A stretch of DNA of 64,000 bases from positions 1,961,501 to 2,025,500 of the forward strand of contig NZ_CP152017.1 in NCBI RefSeq assembly GCF_038618305.1, in the 5' to 3' direction. The DNA comes from Sporosarcina sp. FSL K6-2383 (GTDB taxonomy: Bacteria > Bacillota > Bacilli > Bacillales_A > Planococcaceae). Position numbers and translations under genes: made by a program. The stretch's first letter is position 1. The number at the start of each line of letters is the position of its first letter. Shown one piece after another: positions 1 to 8,751 of this stretch. The notes under the pieces are model-generated. The model did not search any database. It was not told the DNA's origin and was given only the letters and a program-made list of their open reading frames with translations.

Positions 1-407
1 CATCACCTGCTATCGGAGCGAACTTGGATCCGAGTCATCTATGGTGGCAGGGGATTGACCCTGTGGCAGCTATCAAAATTTTAGGTAAAGAAGACGCCAT
101 TCACCATTTCCATGCGAAGGATACGTTTATTGATCAAGACAATGTCAATATGCATGGTCTAACGGATATGCAGTCTTATGGAAATGTGCAAACACGTGCC
201 TGGACTTTTAGATCCGTAGGTTGTGGGCATAGTATCCAGGAATGGTCTGATATGATGAGTGCGTTACGCACGTATGGCTATGATTATGTAGTCAGCATTG
301 AGCATGAGGATCCATTAATGTCGATTGACGAAGGATTTTCACGCGCTGTCACGAATTTGAAAACGGTTTTGATCAAGGATCAACCAGCGGATATGTGGTG
401 GGTGTAA
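1..407 (+). CDS. Sugar phosphate isomerase/epimerase (TIM barrel), 3' part
   Basis: Partial gene whose start lies left of the window. The frame is open from base 3 (it reads SPAIGANLDPSHLWWQG) to TAA at 405-407, giving the last 134 residues. The motifs HFHAKD and SIEHED fit the late beta strands of the xylose-isomerase-like (AP endonuclease 2) TIM-barrel family, which isomerises or epimerises sugars and inositols with a divalent metal. A terminator follows, and a Gfo/Idh/MocA dehydrogenase comes next, a pairing common in inositol and rare-sugar catabolism. The substrate cannot be read from the sequence. Confidence 0.82.
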   Translation, partial: SPAIGANLDPSHLWWQGIDPVAAIKILGKEDAIHHFHAKDTFIDQDNVNMHGLTDMQSYGNVQTRAWTFRSVGCGHSIQEWSDMMSALRTYGYDYVVSIEHEDPLMSIDEGFSRAVTNLKTVLIKDQPADMWWV

Positions 408-425
408 CTTGAATCATAAATAAGT

Positions 426-468
426 AAAGTTGTGTTGTATGAAAAAATTCATACAACACAACTTTTTT
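426..468 (+). terminator. Rho-independent terminator after the isomerase
   Basis: An 18-bp perfect stem (426-443 with 448-465) with a 4-nt loop runs into a T run. The outer A/T pairs make it able to act in both directions. Confidence 0.85.
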
Positions 469-505
469 CAGTAGTTTTAATCTAACAAAGAGAAGAGTGT
501 TCTAT

Positions 506-1546
506 ATGACTGTATTAAGAGTAGGAATTATCGGTGCGGGTGGTATTGCAAGAGATGTACATATACCTAGTTATTTGGCTAGTGGGGACAAGGTAGAAAT
601 CGTTGCGATTGCTGATGTTGCGGTCGAACGGGCACAGGAAGTTGCGGATAAGTTTGCGATTCCACATGTCTATGATTCGTACCAAAAAATGCTTGCAACA
701 GTAAAAGTGGATGCCGTTAGTATTTGTGTGCCAAATAAATTTCATGCTGAAGCAACGATTGCGGCGCTTGAAGCGGGCTGTCATGTGCTATGCGAAAAAC
801 CGCCTGCGATGACTGTGGAGGAGGCGGAACAAATGGTGAAGGTAGCGAATGATGCTGGAAAAATTTTAACGTACGGCTTCCATTATCGCTATCGTCCTGA
901 AGTGGAAATCGCAAAATCATTTATCGATGCAGGAGAAATGGGCGATATTTACTCAGCACGTGTTCATGCGATTCGTAGGAGAGGGATTCCAGGCTGGGGA
1001 GTATTCACAAATAAGGACCTGCAAGGCGGCGGTCCGTTAATCGATATTGGCGTGCATATGTTAGATACCGCACTCTATCTCATGGGCTACCCAGAGCCTG
1101 ACGTTGTATTGGGAAAAACACATCAGCAGATTGGTCATAAAAAGGGTGTTGGACTATTTGGTGAGTGGGATCATGAAAACTATACTGTCGAGGATATGGC
1201 TGTGGGAATGGTGACATTCAAAAATGGTGCCACCTTAACATTGGAGGCAGCTTTTGCAGCAAACGTTGAAAATGATGATACGATGCAAGTGTCTTTGATG
1301 GGCAATAAAGGGGGAGCTGATATTTTTCCATTGAAAATATATCAGGAGAAATACAATACACTTATTGATAGTACACCTGCTTATTTACCGGAAACAAACG
1401 GACATCAACTTGAAATTAACCAATTTGTTGCGTGTTGTTTGGAAGGGACGACGCCATTAAGTACACCTGGACAAGGGCTTATCATTCAAAAAATCGTCAA
1501 CGCTATTTACGAGTCGGCAGAAACAGGGAAGGCCGTACAGTTTTGA
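506..1546 (+). CDS. Gfo/Idh/MocA family oxidoreductase
   Basis: NAD(P)-dependent dehydrogenase of 346 residues, the usual family length. The N-terminal Rossmann motif is GIIGAGGIA (from about residue 6), and the EKPPAMT segment near residue 95 holds the conserved EKP lysine. The C-terminal half is the substrate-binding alpha/beta domain. A GTG at 497 is in frame, but the ATG at 506 has the better-placed RBS (AAAGAGAAG, about 10 nt upstream) and gives the normal MTVLRVGIIG start. It has its own terminator and sits between the isomerase and the LacI gene. The substrate is probably a cyclitol or sugar derivative, which is inference from context only. Confidence 0.88.
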   Translation: MTVLRVGIIGAGGIARDVHIPSYLASGDKVEIVAIADVAVERAQEVADKFAIPHVYDSYQKMLATVKVDAVSICVPNKFHAEATIAALEAGCHVLCEKPPAMTVEEAEQMVKVANDAGKILTYGFHYRYRPEVEIAKSFIDAGEMGDIYSARVHAIRRRGIPGWGVFTNKDLQGGGPLIDIGVHMLDTALYLMGYPEPDVVLGKTHQQIGHKKGVGLFGEWDHENYTVEDMAVGMVTFKNGATLTLEAAFAANVENDDTMQVSLMGNKGGADIFPLKIYQEKYNTLIDSTPAYLPETNGHQLEINQFVACCLEGTTPLSTPGQGLIIQKIVNAIYESAETGKAVQF

Positions 1547-1570
1547 TTCATTATTAAAGATTTTCGAACT

Positions 1571-1620
1571 AAAAAAGTTATGCAGTATGAGTTCAATCTT
1601 CATACAGCATAACTTTTTTT
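1571..1620 (+). terminator. Rho-independent terminator
   Basis: A 20-bp stem with one mismatch (1571-1590 with 1600-1619) ends in a T run. The GTATGA/TCATAC core recurs in the terminators at 426 and 7530. Confidence 0.85.
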
Positions 1621-1679
1621 AATGGTCCTTCTTTAATTACTTTCAACTATAGTGAGGCTTGAAACTTATTTTAGAACAC

Positions 1680-1731
1680 TTGACAGATTATTTATAATAT
1701 ACTATCATTCAAAATGTAATCGATTACATTT
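1680..1731 (+). promoter_or_regulatory. Sigma-A promoter and LacI-family operator
   Basis: The -35 box TTGACA (1680-1685), a 17-nt spacer and TATCAT (1703-1708) are followed at once by a perfect 20-bp palindrome, AAATGTAATCGATTACATTT (1712-1731), with the central CG typical of LacI-family sites. Its position just past the -10 box implies autorepression by the gene that follows. Confidence 0.75.
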
Positions 1732-1752
1732 GAAGAAAGTAGGACAATCAAG

Positions 1753-2742
1753 ATGGCGAACATTCAGCAAGTCGCAAAAGAGGCCGGAGTATCCGTAGCA
1801 ACCGTCTCAAGAGTGTTAAATGGACAAAATTCTGTAACGGCTAAAACGAGGATGAAGGTAGAAGTTGCAATTGAAAAATTGAATTATGAACCAAGTATGC
1901 TAGGTCGGAATTTAAGGAATTCGAAAAGTCGTTTACTGTTAATTCTAATCCCCCAGATTTCAAATCCATTCTATTTCGAAATAATTAAGGGTATTGAAAG
2001 TACTGCGATTCAACATAATCATAATATTCTTTTATGTGAAACTGATTCTAGTTCTGCAAGAGAAGATATCTATTTTAATTTAGTTCGAAAAAAAATGGCT
2101 GATGGTATTATTTCGATGGATCCGGCTGTCAACATAGAAACCTTAACAAAACTGGCTGAAAGGCATGCGATTATCCAATGTAGTGAATATTCGTTAGATA
2201 GTGGAATTCCATACGTAACGATTGATAATGAGGGTGCCGCTTATCAAGCAGTTAATCATTTAATTCAACTAGGGCATGAGAAAATTGCGTTGATTAATTC
2301 AGATGAAACATATTTATATGCAAGGCAACGTAAAATGGGCTATAAAAAAGCACTAGAACAACATGGTATTGAAGTAAAGGAAGAGTATATCTATCAAAAT
2401 AAGGGGATAGGATTTGACTACGGTCAACAAACGATGAGAAAAATATTGGCGATGGAAGATCGACCGACTGCTATTTTTGCTGTATCGGATTTGCTAGCCA
2501 TCGGGGCATTAAAAGAAATAAATGCGATGGGGTTGAATGTCCCGAATGATATTGCAATCATTGGGTTCGACAAAATTGATTTTTCAAATATGACACATCC
2601 TACGCTAACAACAATTGCTCAACCGATGTATCAAATGGGAACAACGGCTGCAAATATGTTGATTAAAAAAATTAAAGGAGAACAAGTAGAAAGTGTGATT
2701 TTAGATCATGAGTTGGTGATACGCGGATCTACGTCAGGATAG
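1753..2742 (+). CDS. LacI family transcriptional regulator
   Basis: 329 residues. The N-terminal helix-turn-helix reads IQQVAKEAGVSVATVSRVLNG (about 3-23) and the LacI hinge follows near residue 50. The rest is a periplasmic-binding-protein-like sugar sensor domain (IGFDKIDFSNMTHPTLTTI near the C terminus). It precedes a CUT2 ABC operon, and matching palindromes lie before this gene (1712-1731) and before the operon (2811-2830), so it most likely represses both until its sugar is present. The inducer is unknown; ribose, inositol or an oxidised derivative are candidates. Confidence 0.92.
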   Translation: MANIQQVAKEAGVSVATVSRVLNGQNSVTAKTRMKVEVAIEKLNYEPSMLGRNLRNSKSRLLLILIPQISNPFYFEIIKGIESTAIQHNHNILLCETDSSSAREDIYFNLVRKKMADGIISMDPAVNIETLTKLAERHAIIQCSEYSLDSGIPYVTIDNEGAAYQAVNHLIQLGHEKIALINSDETYLYARQRKMGYKKALEQHGIEVKEEYIYQNKGIGFDYGQQTMRKILAMEDRPTAIFAVSDLLAIGALKEINAMGLNVPNDIAIIGFDKIDFSNMTHPTLTTIAQPMYQMGTTAANMLIKKIKGEQVESVILDHELVIRGSTSG

Positions 2743-2755
2743 AAGTTACTAAGAG

Positions 2756-2799
2756 TAGCGCTCTGGTATTAAACAAGTACGATTAATACTAGAGCGCTA
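2756..2799 (+). terminator. Hairpin after the LacI gene
   Basis: TAGCGCTCTGGTATTA (2756-2771) pairs with 2784-2799 with one mismatch around a 12-nt loop. No clear T run follows, so termination may be weak; the hairpin separates the regulator from the operator and transport operon. Confidence 0.55.
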
Positions 2800-2810
2800 A
2801 CCTTAATTGT

Positions 2811-2830
2811 AAATGATATCGATTACATTT
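2811..2830 (+). promoter_or_regulatory. Second LacI-family operator, before the ABC operon
   Basis: AAATGATATCGATTACATTT is the same palindrome as at 1712-1731 with two changes in the left half. It lies about 30 bp upstream of the binding-protein start. I infer control by the neighbouring LacI regulator. Confidence 0.7.
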
Positions 2831-2861
2831 TTGGAAAGCCTATAAAATAAGAGGAGGGATT

Positions 2862-3818
2862 TTGTTGAAGAAATTAATCTTTTTATGTGTAGCTTTAGTA
2901 ACTGCGCTAACTTTATCAGCTTGTAACGATAAAGGGGATAGTGGAGAAGGAAATCTTAAAATCGGGATTTCATTGCCATCTGCGACGCATGGCTGGATGG
3001 GTGCACTTATTGATAGTGCCGAAAAGCAGGCGAAAGAGCTGAAAGAAAGTGACGGCATTGACTATGTCATGACAAATGCAGCAGATCCAAATAAACAAGC
3101 AAATGATATTGACGATCTCATTGCCCAAAAAGTAGATGTCATTGTGATGCTTCCGATTGAGTCGGCGGCACTTACTCCAATTGGTCAAAAAATAAAGGAT
3201 GCTGGTATCCCATTAGTTATTATTGACCGAGAATTAGAAAATGATGCTGCTACCGTCGTTGTAAAGGGTGATAATGAAGGAATTGGCGTTAACGCAGGTA
3301 AATACTTCCTTGAACAATTAAACGGTAAAGGAAAGGTTGTTGAAATTACAGGTCCTCCAAGTTCTGTAACAGAACAACGTGGTAAAGGATTTAAAGAAGC
3401 CATGGCAGGGGAGCCAGGAATTGAAATCGTTGCTTCGCAAAGTGGAGATTTTTCAACTGAAAAATCATTAGCGGTAATGCAAAATATATTGCAAGCCCAA
3501 CCAGAAATAGACGCTGTTTTCACTCAGGATGATGGAATGGCACTAGGTGTACTCCAAGCAATTAAAGAAGCTGGTCGTGAGGATATCCAATTCATAACAG
3601 GTGCAGCTGGAGCTAAAGAAGTTTTCACCAATATGAAAGAGGATGGTTTAATAAAGGCTACATTTTTATACTCACCAACAATGGTGATGGAAGGGATTAA
3701 GATTGCTGGGCAAATAGCGAAGGGTGAAGATCCAGGAGAAACAATGGTCATCATAGACGCTACGCAAGTAACAATAGACAATGTTGATGACTATTACGAT
3801 CCAGAATCCAAATTTTAA
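2862..3818 (+). CDS. Sugar ABC transporter substrate-binding lipoprotein (RbsB-like)
   Basis: 318 residues. The signal peptide ends in the lipobox LSAC with Cys21 as the lipidated residue, followed by a Ser/Gly-rich linker and a periplasmic-binding-protein I fold (Peripla_BP_4, ribose/galactose class). Typical segments are IGISLPSATHGWMG at the start, the ALTPIGQKIKDAGIPLV region and a C-terminal hinge near TFLYSPTMVMEGI. The start is TTG at 2862 or the next TTG at 2865; GAGGAGGGA at 2851-2859 serves either. It delivers a monosaccharide to the permease and ATPase encoded downstream. The ligand is not determinable. Confidence 0.9.
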   Translation: MLKKLIFLCVALVTALTLSACNDKGDSGEGNLKIGISLPSATHGWMGALIDSAEKQAKELKESDGIDYVMTNAADPNKQANDIDDLIAQKVDVIVMLPIESAALTPIGQKIKDAGIPLVIIDRELENDAATVVVKGDNEGIGVNAGKYFLEQLNGKGKVVEITGPPSSVTEQRGKGFKEAMAGEPGIEIVASQSGDFSTEKSLAVMQNILQAQPEIDAVFTQDDGMALGVLQAIKEAGREDIQFITGAAGAKEVFTNMKEDGLIKATFLYSPTMVMEGIKIAGQIAKGEDPGETMVIIDATQVTIDNVDDYYDPESKF

Positions 3819-3873
3819 CGCATTTAATAAGTTGAATTCAAGTAGTTTTTTATTTGCTTTCGGAATGCCTTCA

Positions 3874-3907
3874 GCCATAAGTCTAGCAACCAGCTTAGAC
3901 TTATGGC
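3874..3907 (+). other. Intra-operon hairpin after the binding-protein gene
   Basis: A perfect 12-bp stem (GCCATAAGTCTA, 3874-3885, with 3896-3907) and a 10-nt loop, with no T run. Such hairpins after binding-protein genes often protect the upstream message and give differential expression. Confidence 0.6.
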
Positions 3908-3973
3908 ACTAAGGTGCATACAGTCAGTTCGTACATGGATTCAATACTTACTTGTAGAAGGGAGGGGCATTAA

Positions 3974-5488
3974 GTGTCGAATTCTTCTTTGTTAACAATG
4001 AACCATATTGAAAAATCTTTTCAAAATGTCCAGGTATTAAAGGGTGTATCTTTACAAGTAGAACAAGGTGAAATTCATGCTTTGCTTGGCGAAAATGGTG
4101 CAGGAAAATCTACACTCATGAATATATTGGGTGGCGTTCATCAGACGGATAAAGGCACTATAGAGATTAATGGTAACAAAGTGAAAATGATAAATCCAAG
4201 GATATCTCAACAATATGGCATAAGCTTTATTCATCAAGAATTAAATGTGGTAGCAGATTTAAAAGTCTATGAAAATATGTTTTTGGGCTCAGAGATATGC
4301 ACTCGATACGGCTTTTTAAAAGTAGAAGAAATGTGTAGACGAACAAGTGAAGTTATTTCCAAATTAGGCGTAGATATTAATCCTAAAGAGTACGTACGGA
4401 ATTTGGATACCTCATACAAACAATTGATTGAAATTTCCAAAGCACTACTGCATAATTCTAAACTGATTATTATGGATGAGCCAACGTCAGCACTCGCTGA
4501 TCATGAGATTGAACGGTTATTTTCTTTAATGAAAAATCTGAAAGAAGCAGGGGTTTCGATTATTTACATTTCCCATAAACTGAAGGAAATTCAGCAAATC
4601 TGTGATCGCTATACGGTGTTACGGGATGGGGAAGTAGTGGGCAATGGCTCTATCAAAGATGAAAACCTAGATAATATCACCAAATTAATGGTCGGTAAAT
4701 CTGTTTCAGAAGATCGATTCACACAAGGACATGAATTAGGACCCAGAGTAATTGAAGTAAACAATCTTACAAGTGATAGATTGTTTAAAAATATTTCCTT
4801 CCAAGTACGACAAGGGGAGATTGTTGGTTTTACAGGTTTGGCAGGGGATGGGAGAACAGAACTGTTTGAAAGTATATTTGGCTATCGGAAAAAATATACA
4901 GGTGAGATAAAAATCAAGAATCAACTCATAAAAATTGATCATCCAAGTAAAGCATTGGAAGCAGGTATAGGATTTGTCCCAAAGGATAGAAAAGAAAATG
5001 CCATTATTAAAGATTTAAGTGTCTTACATAATATGAGTCTATCTTCAATAGGGCATTTCGAAAGATCTGGTTTTATACAAGGAAAGACAGAATTAGAAAA
5101 ATTCCAATCATACAAACAACAATTGAATATTAAGGTCCATAACCCTAAAATTACGATTGATAAATTAAGTGGAGGTAATCAACAGAAAGTTATTATTGCC
5201 AAATGGCTTGAAGTGGATGCAGATATACTGATTTTTGATAATCCGACACAAGGGATAGATATTGGTGCGAAACAAGAGATTTATCAGCATATTATTAGTT
5301 TAGCTGAGCAAGGAAAAGGCATCATCATCCTTTCTTCTGAAGTTCCAGAAATATTGAAAATTTGTCATCATGTATATGTGATGTACCAAGGTGAAATAAC
5401 AGCCCGATTTAAAGGGGAAGAAACTTCAGAGGACCAAATTATGAGTTATGCTACTGGCTCAAAGAGGGAGGCTGATATTAATGGCTAA
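3974..5488 (+). CDS. Sugar ABC transporter ATP-binding protein (RbsA-like, two ATPase domains)
   Basis: 504 residues, the normal length for a tandem CUT2 ATPase. Domain 1 has Walker A GENGAGKST (39-47) and Walker B LIIMDEPTSAL. Domain 2 has a degenerate P-loop (GLAGDGRTE), a good signature LSGGNQQKV, and Walker B as LIFDNPTQGIDIG, where Asn replaces the usual catalytic Glu. Asymmetric catalytic sites are known in this family. The GTG start at 3974 follows GAAGGGAGGGG. It powers sugar import with the permease gene, which it overlaps by 8 nt. Confidence 0.92.
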   Translation: MSNSSLLTMNHIEKSFQNVQVLKGVSLQVEQGEIHALLGENGAGKSTLMNILGGVHQTDKGTIEINGNKVKMINPRISQQYGISFIHQELNVVADLKVYENMFLGSEICTRYGFLKVEEMCRRTSEVISKLGVDINPKEYVRNLDTSYKQLIEISKALLHNSKLIIMDEPTSALADHEIERLFSLMKNLKEAGVSIIYISHKLKEIQQICDRYTVLRDGEVVGNGSIKDENLDNITKLMVGKSVSEDRFTQGHELGPRVIEVNNLTSDRLFKNISFQVRQGEIVGFTGLAGDGRTELFESIFGYRKKYTGEIKIKNQLIKIDHPSKALEAGIGFVPKDRKENAIIKDLSVLHNMSLSSIGHFERSGFIQGKTELEKFQSYKQQLNIKVHNPKITIDKLSGGNQQKVIIAKWLEVDADILIFDNPTQGIDIGAKQEIYQHIISLAEQGKGIIILSSEVPEILKICHHVYVMYQGEITARFKGEETSEDQIMSYATGSKREADING

Positions 5489-6461
5489 TGGCGAATTAAA
5501 AGAACGTAATCCAACATCCAATAAATCCAAACTAAGGGACCAGCTGTCCTGGATATGGTCAGAGTATAGCGTCATTATCGCATTTTTAATTATTTTTATA
5601 GCTGCATCTATTATAAGTCCACGATTTCTCGATATTAATAATCAATTTAATATTTTAATGCAAGTTTCAATCATTGGAATTATCGCCTTAGGTATGACGG
5701 TTGTCATGATTTCGGGGGGCATTGATTTATCGGTGGGATCCGTTCTCGCATTGACAGGAGTAATGACTGTTCTTGCGTTAAATGCATCTGGCAGTATACT
5801 AATTGCTATTGTAGTGGCATTTGCAATGGGAATCTTCGCAGGATTTTTAAATGGTTTAATGGTTGCCAAAGGGAAGATTGCATCATTCATTGCAACATTA
5901 GGAATGATGGCAGCGGCACGTTCCATTGCCTTGTATATAGCTAATGGAGGAAGCATCTCGGGAGAAGTTTCAAACTTCACACTTATTGCCAATAGTAAAC
6001 TAGGGACGATTCAATATCCAATAATTTTTTTCTTAATTATGACTGCTCTCGTCTACATCTTAATGCACAAAACACGCTTTGGACGTTATGTATATGCACT
6101 CGGAAGTAATGAAAAAGCGACTCTTTTATCGGCAATTAGAGTGGATCGTGTAAAAATCGGAGTCTATAGTTTGGCAGGCTTGTTAGTCAGTGTGGCAGCA
6201 ATTATCGAAACATCACGTTTAAATTCTATCTCCTCTTCTAGTTCCGGGATGTCCTATGAATTGGATGCAATTGCCGCAGTCATTATTGGAGGGACAAGAA
6301 TGACAGGCGGGCGTGGAAAGATTGTTGGTACATTTTTTGGGGTACTCATTTTAGGTATTTTAAATAATATGATGAACTTGATGGACGTTTCTCCACATCT
6401 TCAAGGATTTGTAAAAGGACTAATCATTATCGTCGCAGTCGTATTCCAAAAGAGAGAATAA
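5481..6461 (+). CDS. Sugar ABC transporter permease (RbsC-like)
   Basis: 326 residues with about eight to ten membrane segments and the BPD_transp_2 family signature around MTVVMISGGIDLSVGSVLAL. The ATG at 5481 is preceded by AGAGGGAGG (5463-5471) and gives an ordinary N terminus. An upstream in-frame start at 5448 would intrude further into the ATPase gene and has no good RBS. It forms the membrane channel of the CUT2 importer. The 8-nt overlap with the ATPase gene points to translational coupling. Confidence 0.9.
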   Translation: MANGELKERNPTSNKSKLRDQLSWIWSEYSVIIAFLIIFIAASIISPRFLDINNQFNILMQVSIIGIIALGMTVVMISGGIDLSVGSVLALTGVMTVLALNASGSILIAIVVAFAMGIFAGFLNGLMVAKGKIASFIATLGMMAAARSIALYIANGGSISGEVSNFTLIANSKLGTIQYPIIFFLIMTALVYILMHKTRFGRYVYALGSNEKATLLSAIRVDRVKIGVYSLAGLLVSVAAIIETSRLNSISSSSSGMSYELDAIAAVIIGGTRMTGGRGKIVGTFFGVLILGILNNMMNLMDVSPHLQGFVKGLIIIVAVVFQKRE

Positions 6462-6477
6462 GAAGGGAGCGATTCAA

Positions 6478-7515
6478 TTGAAGATAAAAGCTGGAATTAT
6501 TGGATGTGGCTCAATCGCTAAGCTGCGCCACGCGCCGGAATATAAAGCAAATCCCTTTGTAAGTGAAATTGTTTTTTATGATAGAAATAGGGAGCGAGCT
6601 CAGGCATTAGCTGATCTATTTGGGGGAAGTGTGGCAGAAACCCTAGAGGAGCTACTGAATGATCCTACAATCCAAGTAATTAGCGATTGCTCATCAAATG
6701 AATCCCATCATGTTTTTTCTTCTCGAGCATTGCTGAGTGGCAAGCATGTATTATGTGAAAAACCGATTGCTTTAACAGTTGAACATGCAGAACAAATAAT
6801 CGAAGCCCAGCGTATTTCAGGAAAAAAACTCATGGTTGATCATAATCAGCGTTTGACTCGTGCGCATCAAATGGCGAAACAAATTATAGAGAACAATCAG
6901 CTAGGGGATGTGCTCACGTTTAGAACAACATTCGGACATTCAGGACCGGAGAAATGGGGGGTTAATAAAACAAACTCCACTTGGTTCTTTAAAAAAGATC
7001 GTTCGGGCTTTGGAGTAGCAGGTGATTTAGGTATCCACAAATTAGACTTACTGCAATACTTACTAGATGATGAAATTGAACAGGTAAACGCTATGCAAGG
7101 AGCACTTGATAAAGTAGATAAAGACGGAAACCCAATCGAAGTATGTGACAATATGGTTTGTCTACTAAGAACAAAACAAGGACGAATCGGAACAGCAACC
7201 TTCTCATGGACATATTACGGTGAAGAAGATAATAGTACGACGATTTACTGCAAAAATGGCATACTGAAGATTTATAATAATCCTGACTATCAAATTGAAG
7301 TAATCATGAACAATGGCGGAAGGATCAACTACGAGCTTGAAACTATCCAGACGAATGATAACCAAATGAATAGTGGTGTGATTAATGCATTCATTGACAG
7401 TGTCCGTTTGGATCAAGAACCTATTGTTACAGGGCAAGCTGCATTAGCCTCGTTAAAAGTAGTTTTAGGCATTATCGAAGCTGCCGAAACAGGAAATAGT
7501 GTAAGTATTGAATAA
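6478..7515 (+). CDS. Gfo/Idh/MocA family oxidoreductase
   Basis: 345 residues. The Rossmann motif is GIIGCGSIA at the N terminus and CEKPIAL lies near residue 97; the catalytic-side GDLGIHKLDLLQYL is the conserved D-x-G-x-H-x-x-D pattern. The TTG start at 6478 follows AAGAAGGGAG with good spacing. It lies 16 nt after the permease and is the last gene of the CUT2 operon, so it probably oxidises the imported sugar or cyclitol. The exact substrate is not visible. Confidence 0.9.
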   Translation: MKIKAGIIGCGSIAKLRHAPEYKANPFVSEIVFYDRNRERAQALADLFGGSVAETLEELLNDPTIQVISDCSSNESHHVFSSRALLSGKHVLCEKPIALTVEHAEQIIEAQRISGKKLMVDHNQRLTRAHQMAKQIIENNQLGDVLTFRTTFGHSGPEKWGVNKTNSTWFFKKDRSGFGVAGDLGIHKLDLLQYLLDDEIEQVNAMQGALDKVDKDGNPIEVCDNMVCLLRTKQGRIGTATFSWTYYGEEDNSTTIYCKNGILKIYNNPDYQIEVIMNNGGRINYELETIQTNDNQMNSGVINAFIDSVRLDQEPIVTGQAALASLKVVLGIIEAAETGNSVSIE

Positions 7516-7529
7516 TGGCTGCATAATCT

Positions 7530-7577
7530 AAAAAGTCGTCGTGTATGAGTTTAAGATTCATACATGACGACTTTTTT
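7530..7577 (+). terminator. Rho-independent terminator ending the CUT2 operon
   Basis: The stem AAAAGTCGTCGTGTATGA pairs with 7558-7575 with one internal mismatch and runs into T7. It shares the GTATGA/TCATAC core with the terminators at 426 and 1571. Confidence 0.85.
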
Positions 7578-7595
7578 TATTGTTAGCTGAGGAGA

Positions 7596-8537
7596 TTAGT
7601 GAGTCAGTAACTTTGCTACAGCACGGGAGATCTCATGCGTATTAATCGTAGATTCAATTTGCTTGTTATTCACACAAGCTATAAACTCCGCAACTTCATA
7701 ATACATAGAATCATAGTCATGCTGGACGGAAATATCCTCAGTTTGTCCATCTCGATATTTAATCAAAATATGGCTTGGGTCACTAATTTGATCAATTTCA
7801 ATTACACCATCTTCTCCCTGTATTTCACTCGGGAAATGGGAGTCTGTAATTTTAGAGTACATTAACACTGCTTCAAATTGCTCATACACTAAAATCATAC
7901 TTCCTTGACCAATCGCACCCGTTGACAATAAATAATCATTTTTCAGCACAGAATTCGGCTCGCCAACTAAGTGCATCAGCGGGGCAATTGTATAGACGCC
8001 TAAATCCATTCTCGCTCCATTACCAAGCTCAGGCTTGAAGGCATTTTCAATAATCCCATCCTTGTACTTATCATAACGTGAGGAGTATTGGTTATAATGA
8101 AAAACAAATCGGCGGAGTGGACCAATCTTATGCAAATGCTTTTTCAAATTGAGAAACGTTGGTGTAACAGTCGACTTCATTGCTTCCATATACGTTGTTT
8201 GGTACTGTTTCGCAGCTTGAATGACTTGATCCATTTCATCTACGGATGTTACTGCAGGCTTCTCGCAAAGGACATGAATGCCGTTTTTTATAGCTAAAAT
8301 ACTTTGCTCTGCGTGAAAAAGATTCGGCGATGCAATATAAACAGCATCAATATCTCCACTTTGAAACATCTTTTCCATATCCGTATAGACATTTTTGACG
8401 TCATATTTATCTGCAAAATGTTTGCCCGTTTCCTCAGCTCTTGAATAAATTGCGCCAATGCTAAATTCGGGATGCGCGTTAGCTGCTGCAATGAAACGAT
8501 CTGTAATCCAATTCGTTCCGATGATACCAAATTTCAT
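7596..8537 (-). CDS. Gfo/Idh/MocA family oxidoreductase
   Basis: 313 residues on the minus strand. The N terminus MKFGIIGTNWITDRF is the NAD-binding loop, and LCEKPAV near residue 93 carries the conserved lysine. It is slightly short for the family, as in the YrbE/YulF-like dehydrogenases. The RBS is AGAGGGGGA just upstream of the ATG. It converges with the CUT2 operon and diverges from the PTS operon, so it seems to be a single-gene unit. Function beyond sugar or cyclitol dehydrogenation is not inferable. Confidence 0.88.
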   Translation of the reverse strand: MKFGIIGTNWITDRFIAAANAHPEFSIGAIYSRAEETGKHFADKYDVKNVYTDMEKMFQSGDIDAVYIASPNLFHAEQSILAIKNGIHVLCEKPAVTSVDEMDQVIQAAKQYQTTYMEAMKSTVTPTFLNLKKHLHKIGPLRRFVFHYNQYSSRYDKYKDGIIENAFKPELGNGARMDLGVYTIAPLMHLVGEPNSVLKNDYLLSTGAIGQGSMILVYEQFEAVLMYSKITDSHFPSEIQGEDGVIEIDQISDPSHILIKYRDGQTEDISVQHDYDSMYYEVAEFIACVNNKQIESTINTHEISRAVAKLLTH

Positions 8538-8684
8538 AGTGCAATCCCCCTCTTCTTAGTAAATAAATACTGCTTTAGAATTATGATTCGTTATTATTGT
8601 GTCATAGTAGTTCTTCATTAGCAACTTTAAAAATTAGAATACTTACTCTTTTCCTCCACCTAATGGAAAAACAGTATGTGTAGT

Positions 8685-8707
8685 TGTAAGCGCTCGCAAT
8701 CTATAAT
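8685..8707 (+). promoter_or_regulatory. CcpA box (cre) and -10 region of the cellobiose PTS operon
   Basis: TGTAAGCGCTCGCA (8685-8698) fits the cre consensus TGNAANCGNTNNCA at every fixed position. A TATAAT (8702-8707) follows without a good -35 box at the right distance, consistent with a promoter that needs the PRD activator encoded at the end of the operon. Confidence 0.75.
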
Positions 8708-8751
8708 CATAGTATGTTCAATTAATTGGTAGAGAAAGGGAGGTGTTTTAG

